In this document: positions 47,843 to 56,890 of the stretch, piece after piece
Layout: each line of letters starts with the position of its first letter
Position numbering within the stretch: the stretch's first letter is position 1
Source: Roseateles sp. SL47
GTDB taxonomy: Bacteria > Pseudomonadota > Gammaproteobacteria > Burkholderiales > Burkholderiaceae_C
Length of the DNA: 64,000 nucleotides
Reading direction: 5' to 3'
Assembly (NCBI RefSeq): GCF_026625885.1
Contig: NZ_CP113068.1
Location: 4,588,001-4,652,000, forward strand
Made by a program: the position numbers and the translations under genes
The notes under the pieces: model-generated
Seen by the model: only the letters and a program-made list of their open reading frames with translations
Database searches by the model: none
Told to the model about the DNA's origin: nothing

Positions 47843-48624
47843 AGGCCCGTCGACACGGCCAGGTGCGGGTCACTCTGCGAGGGGCAGCGCAGGTCATGAC
47901 CCGCCGGCGGACTGCGCGCTTGCCCTGGCTGATCAACGTGCTGTTCACCGGCATGGGAACACTGGCATCCCAAGGGGTGATGGCGGCCCCTGAGACGCTC
48001 GTTGCGCGCTGGCCCTTGGCGACAACAGGGGCAACAGGGGTGACAGGCGCGACAGGGGCAACAGGAACGGCCGGAACGGCCGGAGCGACTGGGGTGGCCC
48101 GGCACGCACGTCCCTCAGGAACGCCCCAGACCGCCCGGGCTGCTGGCCGTTCCAGAACGGGCCCCACGCCAGGCACCTTGGTGTCCTCCCATCCCCCGGC
48201 TGCCCTGATCACCCCCACCATGTCCCACTGCTTCGAGTGGGCCTCTCAACGCTACGGCATGTCCGCGCTGTTGCTCCAGGCCATTGCCCAGCAGGAATCC
48301 GGACTGAATCCCAAGGCCCTCAACCGGAATAGCAATGGCTCGACCGATGTGGGGCTGATGCAGATCAACACGAGCTGGCTACCCACCTTGGCCCGGCATG
48401 GCATCCGTCCTGCCGATCTCTGGGACCCTTGCACCAACATCATGGTGGGCGCCTGGATCCTCGGCAGCAATCTGGTGCGGATGGGCCCCACGGTGGCCGC
48501 CCTGGGGGCTTACAACGCCCGTGACCCGGTCAAACGGGAGCGTTATGCCCGTCAGGTGCTGCAACGCTTGGGCCGGTTTGACCCCTCGCTGCGCCCCCCC
48601 CCGCAGCCCCCCTACAGCCGTTGA
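47839..48624 (+). CDS. PilT-type lytic transglycosylase with collagen-like spacer
   Basis: The protein has 261 residues. An N-terminal hydrophobic segment (INVLFTGMGTLASQGVMAA) exports it. Residues 64-87 are eight perfect Gly-X-Thr/Ala triplets, a collagen-like spacer. A Pro/Thr-rich stretch follows, then an SLT domain (about residues 130-250) with catalytic Glu in IAQQESGLNPKALNRNSNG, VGLMQINTSWLPTL and LGAYNARDPVKRERYARQVLQRL. In R64 and PAPI-1 pili the PilT muramidase opens peptidoglycan for the pilus. It overlaps pilR by ATGA and leads into the HerA-like ATPase gene. This is not the PilT retraction ATPase. Confidence 0.87.
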   Translation: MKARRHGQVRVTLRGAAQVMTRRRTARLPWLINVLFTGMGTLASQGVMAAPETLVARWPLATTGATGVTGATGATGTAGTAGATGVARHARPSGTPQTARAAGRSRTGPTPGTLVSSHPPAALITPTMSHCFEWASQRYGMSALLLQAIAQQESGLNPKALNRNSNGSTDVGLMQINTSWLPTLARHGIRPADLWDPCTNIMVGAWILGSNLVRMGPTVAALGAYNARDPVKRERYARQVLQRLGRFDPSLRPPPQPPYSR

Positions 48625-48650
48625 ATTCCCTCCCTTCTGCTCACCACTCC

Positions 48651-50600
48651 ATGCTCATTCACGCTGAAGACTTGCGGTCCAGCCACTGGCTCGGGCCAGT
48701 CGTGACCTTGTGTCACGAGCACGTGCTGGTCATTGCCAATCGTTCCCATTGGGACTCCCAGGCGGCGTTATGCCGGGGCGCGTTCTGTTTCATGACTGAG
48801 AGCCTGCAGCGCAGCCTCCCACACACCGTGGACCACCCTCCCACGCCTGACAGCGTGCATGCCGACCGTCTGCTGCTGTTGCGGCTGCTGGATTTCCCGG
48901 CCTGGCCAGACCCTGGCACCGCCCAGCGCGACCGCATCCAGGCCCTGCTGAGCCTGCCTCCCTCGGCACAGGACCCGCAGAGCCAGGTGATGCTGATCCG
49001 CTTCTCACTCCTGGGCAGCTACCACCTGGAGCCCTCGGACGACCCCGCCGTGAAGCCCTCCCCACGCTTCTCCGGCGAGCCCGGGCACCTGTTGCACGCG
49101 GACCGTTACGGGGCCTTCGCCCCGACGCCGCGCATGCAGGATTTCCTGATCAACGGCACGGTCACGCCACGGCATCGCATCCGATTCGGGCTGCTGCGCC
49201 ATGACGAATCTCAGGTCTATCGAGACAACGGCGTCACGAGTTCCCTGTCAATGCTGGACATCCGGGGCCGCCGCACTGCCATGTTCGGCAAGACCCGGCT
49301 TGGCAAATCCAATGTGGTGAAGCTGCTGGTGCAGGGCATGCTGGACGTCACGGCACAGAAGCGGGACGTCGGCCAGCTCATCTTTGATGTCAACGGCGAA
49401 TATGCCAACAGCAACCCGCAGGATGGGGTCGCCAACATCGGCGCGGTGTATGCCGACCGCTGCACCTTGTATTACCTCTCCGAAGCCAAGGCGGGCAGCC
49501 CCAACAGCAAGCTGCTGCGCTTCAACTTCCATGAGCGGCCAGAAGACGCCCTGAGCACCTTGCGGGAGCTGCTGCCCGCCGAAGTGGCAGACACCGACTA
49601 TGTGCGCCCGCTGCTGTCCTGCCGACTGCCGACGCTGCGTTTTGCGCCCGAAGAGCCCCCGGAAGTTGTGCAGCGCCGGCTGCGCAAGCTGATGACCTAC
49701 TGGACCGTCCTGCACCATGCAGGCTTTGAACATGATGAAGCGCGGCTGTCCGGGGTGCTCGCGTCCCTGGGTTACTCCCACCCGTTCACGCCAGGCTTTA
49801 ATCAGCAACTGCGCCTGTCGGCCTATCAGGCGGTGAACGGCACCACCGCGCCATCGCAGCCACGAACCTTCAATGAGATGGTGTCCGAGATCTCGCTCAT
49901 GCTGCGTTTCAGCCTGAGTTACCCCAACGATCCGGCCCTGCGTAAACAGGGCAGTTATCTCTTTGATTCGGACGAAGAGATCATGGCTCATTTCCTCTAT
50001 CCACACGCCGGCGCGGGCCCCTATGTACTGCGCCCGGCCACGCCGTTTCATTCGCCGCGCGTGGACAACTTCATCACCGAAGTCCTGGCCACCATCGACC
50101 AGGGCGGGACGGTGATCGTGGATCTGGGCAGCGCCAACGAACGCATCATTCGCTATTTTGCGAAGACCTTATCGGTCGCGGTGTTCCTGCAGCAGGAGGG
50201 CAAATTCGTGCGTAATGAAATGGACGGCCGTTATGTACAGATCTATTTCGAAGAAGCCCACATGATCTTCCCGCCCAATGCCGGCAACGTCATCGACGTG
50301 TATTCACGGTTTGCCAAGGAAGGCGCCAAGTTCAACATCGGCATCGTCTACTCGACGCAGTCACCGTCCACCATCAATCACGACCTGCTCGCCCAGACCG
50401 AGAACTTCTTCATCGGCCATCTGTCCAGCCAGCAGGAGGCTGCCATCCTCAGCACGGTGCAATATGCCTTCAAGGGCATGGAGCAGGACATCATGCGCAC
50501 TCGCACCCCGGGTTACATGCGCGCCCTCACCGCTTCGCACCGCTATCCGATCCCGGTCCAGGCCGCACGTTACGACGGCACGAGCCTGCTGATGGACTGA
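48651..50600 (+). CDS. HerA/VirB4-like P-loop ATPase at the end of the pilus operon
   Basis: The protein has about 650 residues. Residues ~1-190 form a poorly recognised N-terminal region. The ATPase core has Walker A G213-KTRLGKSN, LIFDVNGEYANSN (HerA-type motif after strand 2), a helical insertion (about residues 310-440), and Walker B YVQIYFEEAH with Glu534/Glu535. A sensor-like IVYSTQSPSTINHDLLAQTENFFIGHLSSQQEA follows. This is the DUF87/HerA-FtsK superfamily of ring ATPases that move DNA or protein. No such protein is part of the standard R64 pil set. It directly follows the muramidase; a TTG at 48621 would overlap that stop (TTGA). A role in DNA movement through or with the pilus is inference. 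Confidence 0.82.
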   Translation: MLIHAEDLRSSHWLGPVVTLCHEHVLVIANRSHWDSQAALCRGAFCFMTESLQRSLPHTVDHPPTPDSVHADRLLLLRLLDFPAWPDPGTAQRDRIQALLSLPPSAQDPQSQVMLIRFSLLGSYHLEPSDDPAVKPSPRFSGEPGHLLHADRYGAFAPTPRMQDFLINGTVTPRHRIRFGLLRHDESQVYRDNGVTSSLSMLDIRGRRTAMFGKTRLGKSNVVKLLVQGMLDVTAQKRDVGQLIFDVNGEYANSNPQDGVANIGAVYADRCTLYYLSEAKAGSPNSKLLRFNFHERPEDALSTLRELLPAEVADTDYVRPLLSCRLPTLRFAPEEPPEVVQRRLRKLMTYWTVLHHAGFEHDEARLSGVLASLGYSHPFTPGFNQQLRLSAYQAVNGTTAPSQPRTFNEMVSEISLMLRFSLSYPNDPALRKQGSYLFDSDEEIMAHFLYPHAGAGPYVLRPATPFHSPRVDNFITEVLATIDQGGTVIVDLGSANERIIRYFAKTLSVAVFLQQEGKFVRNEMDGRYVQIYFEEAHMIFPPNAGNVIDVYSRFAKEGAKFNIGIVYSTQSPSTINHDLLAQTENFFIGHLSSQQEAAILSTVQYAFKGMEQDIMRTRTPGYMRALTASHRYPIPVQAARYDGTSLLMD

Positions 50601-50603
50601 GGC

Positions 50604-51944
50604 TCAGTCCCGCTGGCTGGCGGGGCCCCGGTCTTTGTCTTTGTCTTTCTCTTTCGGCGACTGCACCCGGGCGATCATCACCTGGTCCACCCGGTGGCTG
50701 TCCACGTCCACCACCTCAAAGCGCCAGCCTTCCCACTCCACCACATCGGTACGTTTGGGAATGCGGCGCAACATCACCATCAGGAAACCGGCCAGCGTGT
50801 CGTATTGGCCCGGATGCGGGAAGTCGTCCAGGCCCAGCGAGCGCTGCACATCAGGGATCGGTGTGATGCCATCAGCCAGGAAGCTGCCATCATCCCGACG
50901 GATGATCTGCTGTTCTTCCTCATCGGTATGCACCAGGCTGCCCATGACGGTGGACATCACATCATTCAGCGTGATCACCCCCACCACCAGGCTGTATTCG
51001 TTCACGATGACCGCAAAGTCCTCATGCGCCTGGCGGAACTGGGTCAGCACCTCCGCCAGCGTCAGCCGATCAGGCACGATCAGCACCTTCTTGACCAGCG
51101 CCGGCTCCGCCCGCAGGCTGATGACCTCACCAAGCAGCACCCGCTGGAACAGGTCGGTGGCGTCCACATAACCGACCACCTGGTCGATGTCGTGCTCACA
51201 GACCAGATAGGTGGAGTGCGGGGAGTCCGCAATCCGCGTTCGCACCAGTGCCTCGTCATCGTCCAGCGCAAAGTAGACGATCCGCTCGCGGGAGGTCATG
51301 GCCGACTCCACCGTGCGGGTGTCCAGCTCAAAGATGTTTTCGATGACCTGCTGTTCCGCATCCGCCACCACACCCGCCTGATGCCCGGCTTCCGCCAGTG
51401 CCAGGATGTCCGCATGGGTGATGGTGTTGTCCGGCTTCATCGGGCGGCCCAGCAGGCGGAGCAAGACATCCGTCAACGCATTCAGGGCCCAGGCCACTGG
51501 CCGCAGCACCAGCGTCAGGAACAGCATGGGGCCGACCAGCACCATCGCCACCCGCTCCGGCTCGTTCATCGACAGGCGCTTGGGCAGCAGGTCGGCGAGC
51601 ACCACGAACATCATGGTGACGCAGCCAAAGGACAAGGCGAACGCCAGCCGCTGGGCGTTGTTGATCTCCATCCAAGGCCCCAGCACGGTTTCAAAGTGCG
51701 GCGTTAATGCACCTTCCCCCACCACACCGGCCAGGATGGCCAGCGTATTCACACCGATCTGCACCACGGTGAAGTAGTAGCCCGGATGTTCCTGGACCTT
51801 CAGCACCTGCCCCGCCCGGGCATCGCCCTCATCGGCCAGTTGTCGCAGCCGCAAACGGCGCGACGCAGCCAGGGACAACTCCGCCATCGAAAAAAAGGCG
51901 CTGGCGGCAATCAGCACGAAGATCAACAGGAGGCTGGAACTCAA
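50604..51944 (-). CDS. CorC/HlyC-type CNNM membrane protein with CBS pair
   Basis: The protein has 446 residues. The N-terminal DUF21/CNNM domain (about residues 1-190) has four hydrophobic segments: LLLIFVLIAASAFFSMAELSLAASR, TVVQIGVNTLAILAGVVGEG, LAFALSFGCVTMMFVVLADLLPKRLSM, and MLFLTLVLRPVAWALNAL. A CBS pair (about residues 210-335, MTSRERIVYFALDDDEALVRTRI and FAVIVNEYSLVVGVITLNDVMSTVMG) and a C-terminal CorC_HlyC domain (DDFPHPGQYDTLAGFLMVMLRRIPKRTDVVEWEGWRFEVVDVDSHRVDQVMIARV) follow. The family is linked to Mg/Co ion transport or its control. It converges on the pilus operon with only 3 bp between stops, and lies 84 bp downstream of sixA. Confidence 0.93.
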   Translation of the reverse strand: MSSSLLLIFVLIAASAFFSMAELSLAASRRLRLRQLADEGDARAGQVLKVQEHPGYYFTVVQIGVNTLAILAGVVGEGALTPHFETVLGPWMEINNAQRLAFALSFGCVTMMFVVLADLLPKRLSMNEPERVAMVLVGPMLFLTLVLRPVAWALNALTDVLLRLLGRPMKPDNTITHADILALAEAGHQAGVVADAEQQVIENIFELDTRTVESAMTSRERIVYFALDDDEALVRTRIADSPHSTYLVCEHDIDQVVGYVDATDLFQRVLLGEVISLRAEPALVKKVLIVPDRLTLAEVLTQFRQAHEDFAVIVNEYSLVVGVITLNDVMSTVMGSLVHTDEEEQQIIRRDDGSFLADGITPIPDVQRSLGLDDFPHPGQYDTLAGFLMVMLRRIPKRTDVVEWEGWRFEVVDVDSHRVDQVMIARVQSPKEKDKDKDRGPASQRD

Positions 51945-52028
51945 GGCGGCTTTCGATGTATGAACACCGCCAGTGTAGCGGGCGCCTTACTGCGCGCCAT
52001 GCCACAAGCAGGCAGACCTCCCCGAGAT

Positions 52029-52505
52029 TCACATCAGTTCGGGCGACTTGACTGCCCGAACCACCACGCCTGGGCGGTCGTGGCGCAGGTGCTCGCAGCG
52101 GATCCACCACAGGCCCGCCTTGTGGACACGCCAGGGCATGGCCTGCGCCAGCGGGATGCCGCCCACCAGATGCGCCAGCACCATGCCAAGCGTGGGTTGA
52201 TGCCCCACCACCACCACGGTCTGATCCGCATGCGGCCATCCGGCGGCATCGATCAGCGCCTGGGCGCCCTTTCGGGGGGCCAGGTCTTCCGCCAACTGGA
52301 TGTGTCGGCGCAAGTCCTGCACCGTTTGCCGGGTACGCACCGCCGGGCTGACCAGCACCTTCACGTCCTGCGGGAGGTGCTGGTTCAACCAGTCGGCCAT
52401 CCGCCCGGCCTGTCGTTCACCCTCGCGTGTCAACACCCGTGCCATGTCATCCATGCCCGGGCCGGGATCAACGGCTTGCGCGTGTCGCCACAAGATCAGA
52501 TCCAT
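52029..52505 (-). CDS. sixA: Phosphohistidine phosphatase SixA
   Basis: The protein has 158 residues and is a small histidine-phosphatase-superfamily member. The catalytic RHA motif is at the start (MDLILWRHAQAVDPG, nucleophile His8), with SPAVRTRQTVQDL and TVVVVGHQPTLGMVLAHLVGG giving the second catalytic His. SixA removes phosphate from phosphohistidines such as those on NPr/HPr-type proteins or phosphorelay Hpt domains. It is divergent from the hybrid histidine kinase (182-bp gap), so a functional link to that phosphorelay is possible but unproven. Confidence 0.93.
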   Translation of the reverse strand: MDLILWRHAQAVDPGPGMDDMARVLTREGERQAGRMADWLNQHLPQDVKVLVSPAVRTRQTVQDLRRHIQLAEDLAPRKGAQALIDAAGWPHADQTVVVVGHQPTLGMVLAHLVGGIPLAQAMPWRVHKAGLWWIRCEHLRHDRPGVVVRAVKSPELM

Positions 52506-52687
52506 TCAAACGCCCTTTTTGTCTCCCGACGGGTCTCCCGACCGACCACAGGCAATCCGCGCTCCTGCCCTCAGGGCCTGCGTCCCGCCCGAGCCCGCCG
52601 CCGCACGGGTCACCGTGATGGGAGGTGGCAGAACCCATCACCGCTTGTAGACTGCCCCAACAGCGATCCAGAAGGGAACCTGGCCGC

Positions 52688-55600
52688 ATGACCCCCCGCA
52701 CCATCTCTTCGGCCCCCCCTCAGGTGCTCGTGCCCGTGCCCGCGCCCTCGCCAGCACCCTCACCCTCGTTGTGGTCCTCCAGTGCAGGCTCGACGTCGTC
52801 GTTGGCCTCCGCCTCCCCCCATGGGATGCCGCCCACGTCAACGGCGGCCTGTTCCACCGACGGCGGCCCTCCTCCGGCCCCCGGCTTTTTGCGCGGTGGC
52901 GGCGAGATGGGCGCGCGCATGCGGGCGCACGACTGGTCGTGCTCCCCGCTGGGCCCTCCGGCTGGCTGGCCGCAATCCCTCAAGACCCTGATTCGGGTGA
53001 TGCTCGACTCGCGCTACGCCATGTGGATGGCCTGGTCGAGCGACATGACCTTTTTCTGCAATGACGCCTACCTGCCCACCTTGGGCCTCAAGCGGGACTG
53101 GGCCCTGGGCGCGCGCGCCGACAAGGTCTGGGAAGAAATCTGGCCGGACATCGGCCCCCGTATCCAACATGTTCTGACCCAGGCAGAAGCGACATGGGAT
53201 GAAGGCCTGTTGCTCTATCTGGAACGCAGCGGCTTCAAGGAGGAGAGTTATCACACCTTCTCCTACAGCCCGGTTTTTGACGACCACGACCGGGTGGCCG
53301 GCATGCTGTGTGTGGTCACCGAAGTCACCGAGCGGGTGATCGGTGAACGGCGCCTGCGGGTGCTGCGGGACCTGGCCGCCGGTGCCACGGGGTCCGAAGA
53401 TGTTCGCCACTGCTGCCAGCGGGCTCGTGAAGTACTGGCGGACTATCCGCTGGATGCGCCCCTGGCAGCGGTTTACCTGACCGACACCGACCAGCCGGTG
53501 GCCCGCCGTGTGGTGTCCACCGACCCGGCCATGGCCGCCCAGATCCCGGAGCAGTTTGCGCTGGATGCCCCACCCGGCGGCTGGCCGCTGGAGGCCTTGT
53601 ACCAGGAGCAGTCCCCGCAGGACCTGCCCGCCCTGGGCGCCTTGTCCATCCATCTGACCATGGAACCCTGGCCCGAACCGGTGCAGCAGGCGCTGCTGTT
53701 GCCGATCAAGGGCGCAGGCCCGGACCTCACCGGGTTCCTGGTGGTGGCCTGCAGCCCCCGTCGGCCGCTGGACGAGGGATACCGCAGCTTCCTGAATCTG
53801 GTGGCGGGGCAGTTGGCTGCCGCGCTGGCTGATGCGCAGGCCTATGAAGATGAACGCCGCCGCGCCGAAGCGCTGGCGGCCTTGGACCAGGCCAAGACGC
53901 ACTTCTTCTCGAATGTCAGCCATGAGTTCCGCACCCCGCTGACCTTGATGCTGGGTCCGCTGGAGGAACTGGTGGGCGGCCAGGGGCTGACCGAGACGCA
54001 GCGGCACCGGCTGGAACTGATTCACCGCAATGCCCACCGGCTGCAGCGGCTGGTCAATGCCCTGCTGGACTTTTCCCGATTGGAAGCCGGGCGCGCACAA
54101 GCGCATTTTGAGCCGGTGGATCTGGCGGTTTTGACCCGGGACATCGCCAGCACGTTCCGCTCCGCCATGGATCGGGCCGGGCTGGCATTCGAGGTCGACT
54201 GCCCACCGCTGGACCAGCCGGCGCACGTCGACCGGGACATGTGGGAGAAGATTCTTCTGAACCTTCTCTCCAACGCCTTCAAGTTCACGCTCAGCGGCAG
54301 CGTCTGTGTCCGCATGGGGCAGGAGGACCGGCAGGCGTGGCTGGAGGTGGCTGACACCGGCGTGGGCATCGCTCCTGACGAATTGCCCCGCCTGTTCGAG
54401 CGTTTCCATCGCATCGCCGGGGTGGAAGGACGCACCCATGAAGGATCGGGGATCGGACTGGCACTGGTGCAGGAATTGGTGAAGTTGCATGGCGGGCAGA
54501 TTGAAGCCACCAGCCAGCCAGGTGCCGGCACCACCTTCCGCATCGAACTGCCTCTGGGGGACGCTCATGTGCCGCCGGACCAGCGCAGGTCTGCGCCGCT
54601 GCCTGCACGGCCACAGACCCACGCCTCCGCCGCTCGGGCCTTTGTGGAAGAGGCCATGCGATGGTTGCCGGAGCCAACAGCCAAGCGCGAGCTGTCGGGA
54701 CGCCGGGGCATTGGGAACAGGGAGGCAGCGTCTGCGACAGCACCCACCGCTGCAGCCCCAGCCGCGCCAACCGCCGGCATGGAAGCCGGGCTCACACGCC
54801 AAAGGCGCACACCCTCCGGGTCCACGCCAGCCGATGTCACCGAGGCGGGTGTCAGAGACGCTGGCGCCAGCCCGCTGTCCCCGCAATCCCCGGAATCACC
54901 GCTGTCCCTGCAAACCCCGCTGTCCCTGCTGGACCCTCTGGACCTGCCGGTGACCGACCGTCGATTCGCCCCAACGTTCGGATCCCGCATCCTCCTGGCC
55001 GATGACAACGCCGACATGCGGGCTTATCTGCATGACCTGCTGGCCCCCTATTACGAGGTGGAGACGGTGCCGGACGGCCAGGCCGCCCTGGCGTCGGTCC
55101 GGCGAGAACCACCGGACCTGATCGTCAGCGACGTGATGATGCCGCGCCTGGACGGCATGGGTTTGCTGGCCGCCATTCGAGCGGACTCGGCCCTGCGAGC
55201 CACGCCTGTGGTGCTGCTCTCGGCCCGGGCCGGCGAAGAGGCCCGCATTGAAGGGCTGGATGCCGGTGCGGACGACTATCTGATCAAGCCGTTCTCCGCC
55301 CGGGAACTGCTGGCACGTTTGGGGGCGCTTCTGGAACTGCGGCACATGCGGCGGGAGGCCGAGGCCCTCTCGAAGCGCCGGACGGCCCAGTTTGAAACGC
55401 TGCTCAATGCCGCGCCGATCGGCGTCTTCCTGGTGCATGAGGTACAGGGACGGCTTCATCTTCGCGACGCCAATCCAACCGCCCGGGCCACCTTCGGCCA
55501 TCCGGACGATGACGTGGGCCGAGATTTCGAAGCCATGCTGAAACGCCAGTGGGGGCCCTCGCTGGGCGGCGACATCATTCGCAACTTCTGGTCCACATTA

Positions 55601-56890
55601 ACCACCGGCGAGAGCTACCACGCCCCGGAATTCATTGCGGAGCGCAACGATCGGGGCGGCCTGGAAGCCTATGAATGGGAAACCCACCGCATTCCGCTCC
55701 CGGAAGGCGGCCTGGGGGTGGTGTGTTATTTCCGGGAGATTTCCTCCCATGTCCAGGCCCGCCGGCGGCTGGAAGCAGCGGACCGCCAGAAAGACCAGTT
55801 CCTGGCGATGCTGGCGCACGAGCTGCGCAACCCCCTGGCACCCATCCGCAGCGCGGCCGATGTCCTGACCCGACTGGCGCTGCCGGATGCGCGCGGGCAA
55901 CGCATGGTGGAGATCGTCCGGCGCCAGGTGGCCACGCTCACACGGCTGGTGGATGATCTGCTGGATGTCTCCCGAATCACGCAGGGCCGGGTGCAACTGG
56001 AATACCAGCCGGTGGCCTTGATGGATGTGATGGCCCATGCGGTGGAAACGGTGGAACCACTCATGCGGGAACGCCAGCACCAGTTCAGCCTGTCCAGCGG
56101 ACGACCGTTGCGGGTGCTGGGCGACCAGGCCCGCCTGGTGCAATGTGTGGCAAACCTGCTGACCAATGCCGGGAAGTACACCGACCCGGGGGGGCAGATT
56201 CAACTGGCCCTGGAGGAAGACCAGGGGCGACGCGAAGCGCTCATTTCCGTCACCGACAACGGCATCGGCATTGCGCCGGAGTTGAAATCCCAGATGTTCG
56301 ACCTGTTTGTTCAGGGGGACCGCACACTGGACCGCTCCCAGGGTGGGCTTGGCATTGGCCTGTCGCTGGTCCGCCGGCTGGTGGAAATGCATCACGGCTC
56401 GGTGGCGGCCTTCAGCGATGGGCCAGGGCGGGGGGCGCGGTTCGAGCTGCGCCTGCCTCTGCTGGACCGGGACCTGGAGACCGATGCGGCACCGTCTGCA
56501 GCTCGGACCGCTCCCCGACGCATCCTGGTGGTGGACGACAACCAGGATGCTGCGGCCTCACTGGCAATGATGCTGGTGATGGAAGGCCATCAGGTCCATC
56601 AGGTGCATGGCGGTGTGGACGCCCTGCAGCATCTCGCCCGCCATCCGGTGGATGTCGCCCTGCTGGATATCGGATTGCCTGGCATGAGCGGTTATGAACT
56701 GGCCCGACGCATCCGTGCGGAACCTGCCTGGGCCGGCCTGCGCCTGATCGCCTTGACCGGTTATGGGCGCCAGGAGGACCGGGCGGCGGCCACTGAAGCG
56801 GGGTTTGATGCACATGTGGTGAAGCCGGCGGACCCTGCCGTGCTGTTCGCGACCATTGCCGGCGCCGCAGGCAAGCACAGCGCCCTGTGA
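52688..56890 (+). CDS. Hybrid sensor kinase with two kinase and two receiver modules
   Basis: The protein has 1400 residues. The order is: Pro/Ala-rich N-terminus; PAS-like domain (about 65-210, LDSRYAMWMAWSSDMTFFCNDAY); GAF-like region (220-390); HisKA with His412 (FFSNVSHEFRTPL); HATPase (VGIAPDELPRLFERF, GSGIGLALVQEL); a Pro/Ser/Ala-rich linker (640-755); REC with Asp815 (IVSDVMMPRLDG); PAS (900-1020); a second HisKA with His1044 (LAMLAHELRNPL); a second HATPase (NGIGIAPELKSQMFDLF); and REC with Asp1327 (ALLDIGLPG). No transmembrane helix is seen, so it is cytosolic. ATG 52688 follows GAAGGGAA. The ligand and output regulator are unknown. Confidence 0.92.
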   Translation: MTPRTISSAPPQVLVPVPAPSPAPSPSLWSSSAGSTSSLASASPHGMPPTSTAACSTDGGPPPAPGFLRGGGEMGARMRAHDWSCSPLGPPAGWPQSLKTLIRVMLDSRYAMWMAWSSDMTFFCNDAYLPTLGLKRDWALGARADKVWEEIWPDIGPRIQHVLTQAEATWDEGLLLYLERSGFKEESYHTFSYSPVFDDHDRVAGMLCVVTEVTERVIGERRLRVLRDLAAGATGSEDVRHCCQRAREVLADYPLDAPLAAVYLTDTDQPVARRVVSTDPAMAAQIPEQFALDAPPGGWPLEALYQEQSPQDLPALGALSIHLTMEPWPEPVQQALLLPIKGAGPDLTGFLVVACSPRRPLDEGYRSFLNLVAGQLAAALADAQAYEDERRRAEALAALDQAKTHFFSNVSHEFRTPLTLMLGPLEELVGGQGLTETQRHRLELIHRNAHRLQRLVNALLDFSRLEAGRAQAHFEPVDLAVLTRDIASTFRSAMDRAGLAFEVDCPPLDQPAHVDRDMWEKILLNLLSNAFKFTLSGSVCVRMGQEDRQAWLEVADTGVGIAPDELPRLFERFHRIAGVEGRTHEGSGIGLALVQELVKLHGGQIEATSQPGAGTTFRIELPLGDAHVPPDQRRSAPLPARPQTHASAARAFVEEAMRWLPEPTAKRELSGRRGIGNREAASATAPTAAAPAAPTAGMEAGLTRQRRTPSGSTPADVTEAGVRDAGASPLSPQSPESPLSLQTPLSLLDPLDLPVTDRRFAPTFGSRILLADDNADMRAYLHDLLAPYYEVETVPDGQAALASVRREPPDLIVSDVMMPRLDGMGLLAAIRADSALRATPVVLLSARAGEEARIEGLDAGADDYLIKPFSARELLARLGALLELRHMRREAEALSKRRTAQFETLLNAAPIGVFLVHEVQGRLHLRDANPTARATFGHPDDDVGRDFEAMLKRQWGPSLGGDIIRNFWSTLTTGESYHAPEFIAERNDRGGLEAYEWETHRIPLPEGGLGVVCYFREISSHVQARRRLEAADRQKDQFLAMLAHELRNPLAPIRSAADVLTRLALPDARGQRMVEIVRRQVATLTRLVDDLLDVSRITQGRVQLEYQPVALMDVMAHAVETVEPLMRERQHQFSLSSGRPLRVLGDQARLVQCVANLLTNAGKYTDPGGQIQLALEEDQGRREALISVTDNGIGIAPELKSQMFDLFVQGDRTLDRSQGGLGIGLSLVRRLVEMHHGSVAAFSDGPGRGARFELRLPLLDRDLETDAAPSAARTAPRRILVVDDNQDAAASLAMMLVMEGHQVHQVHGGVDALQHLARHPVDVALLDIGLPGMSGYELARRIRAEPAWAGLRLIALTGYGRQEDRAAATEAGFDAHVVKPADPAVLFATIAGAAGKHSAL

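Noticed and set aside
52838..54886. A 682-codon open frame opposite the hybrid kinase
   Set aside because: The kinase domains on the plus strand are unambiguous, and the opposite frame shows no domain.
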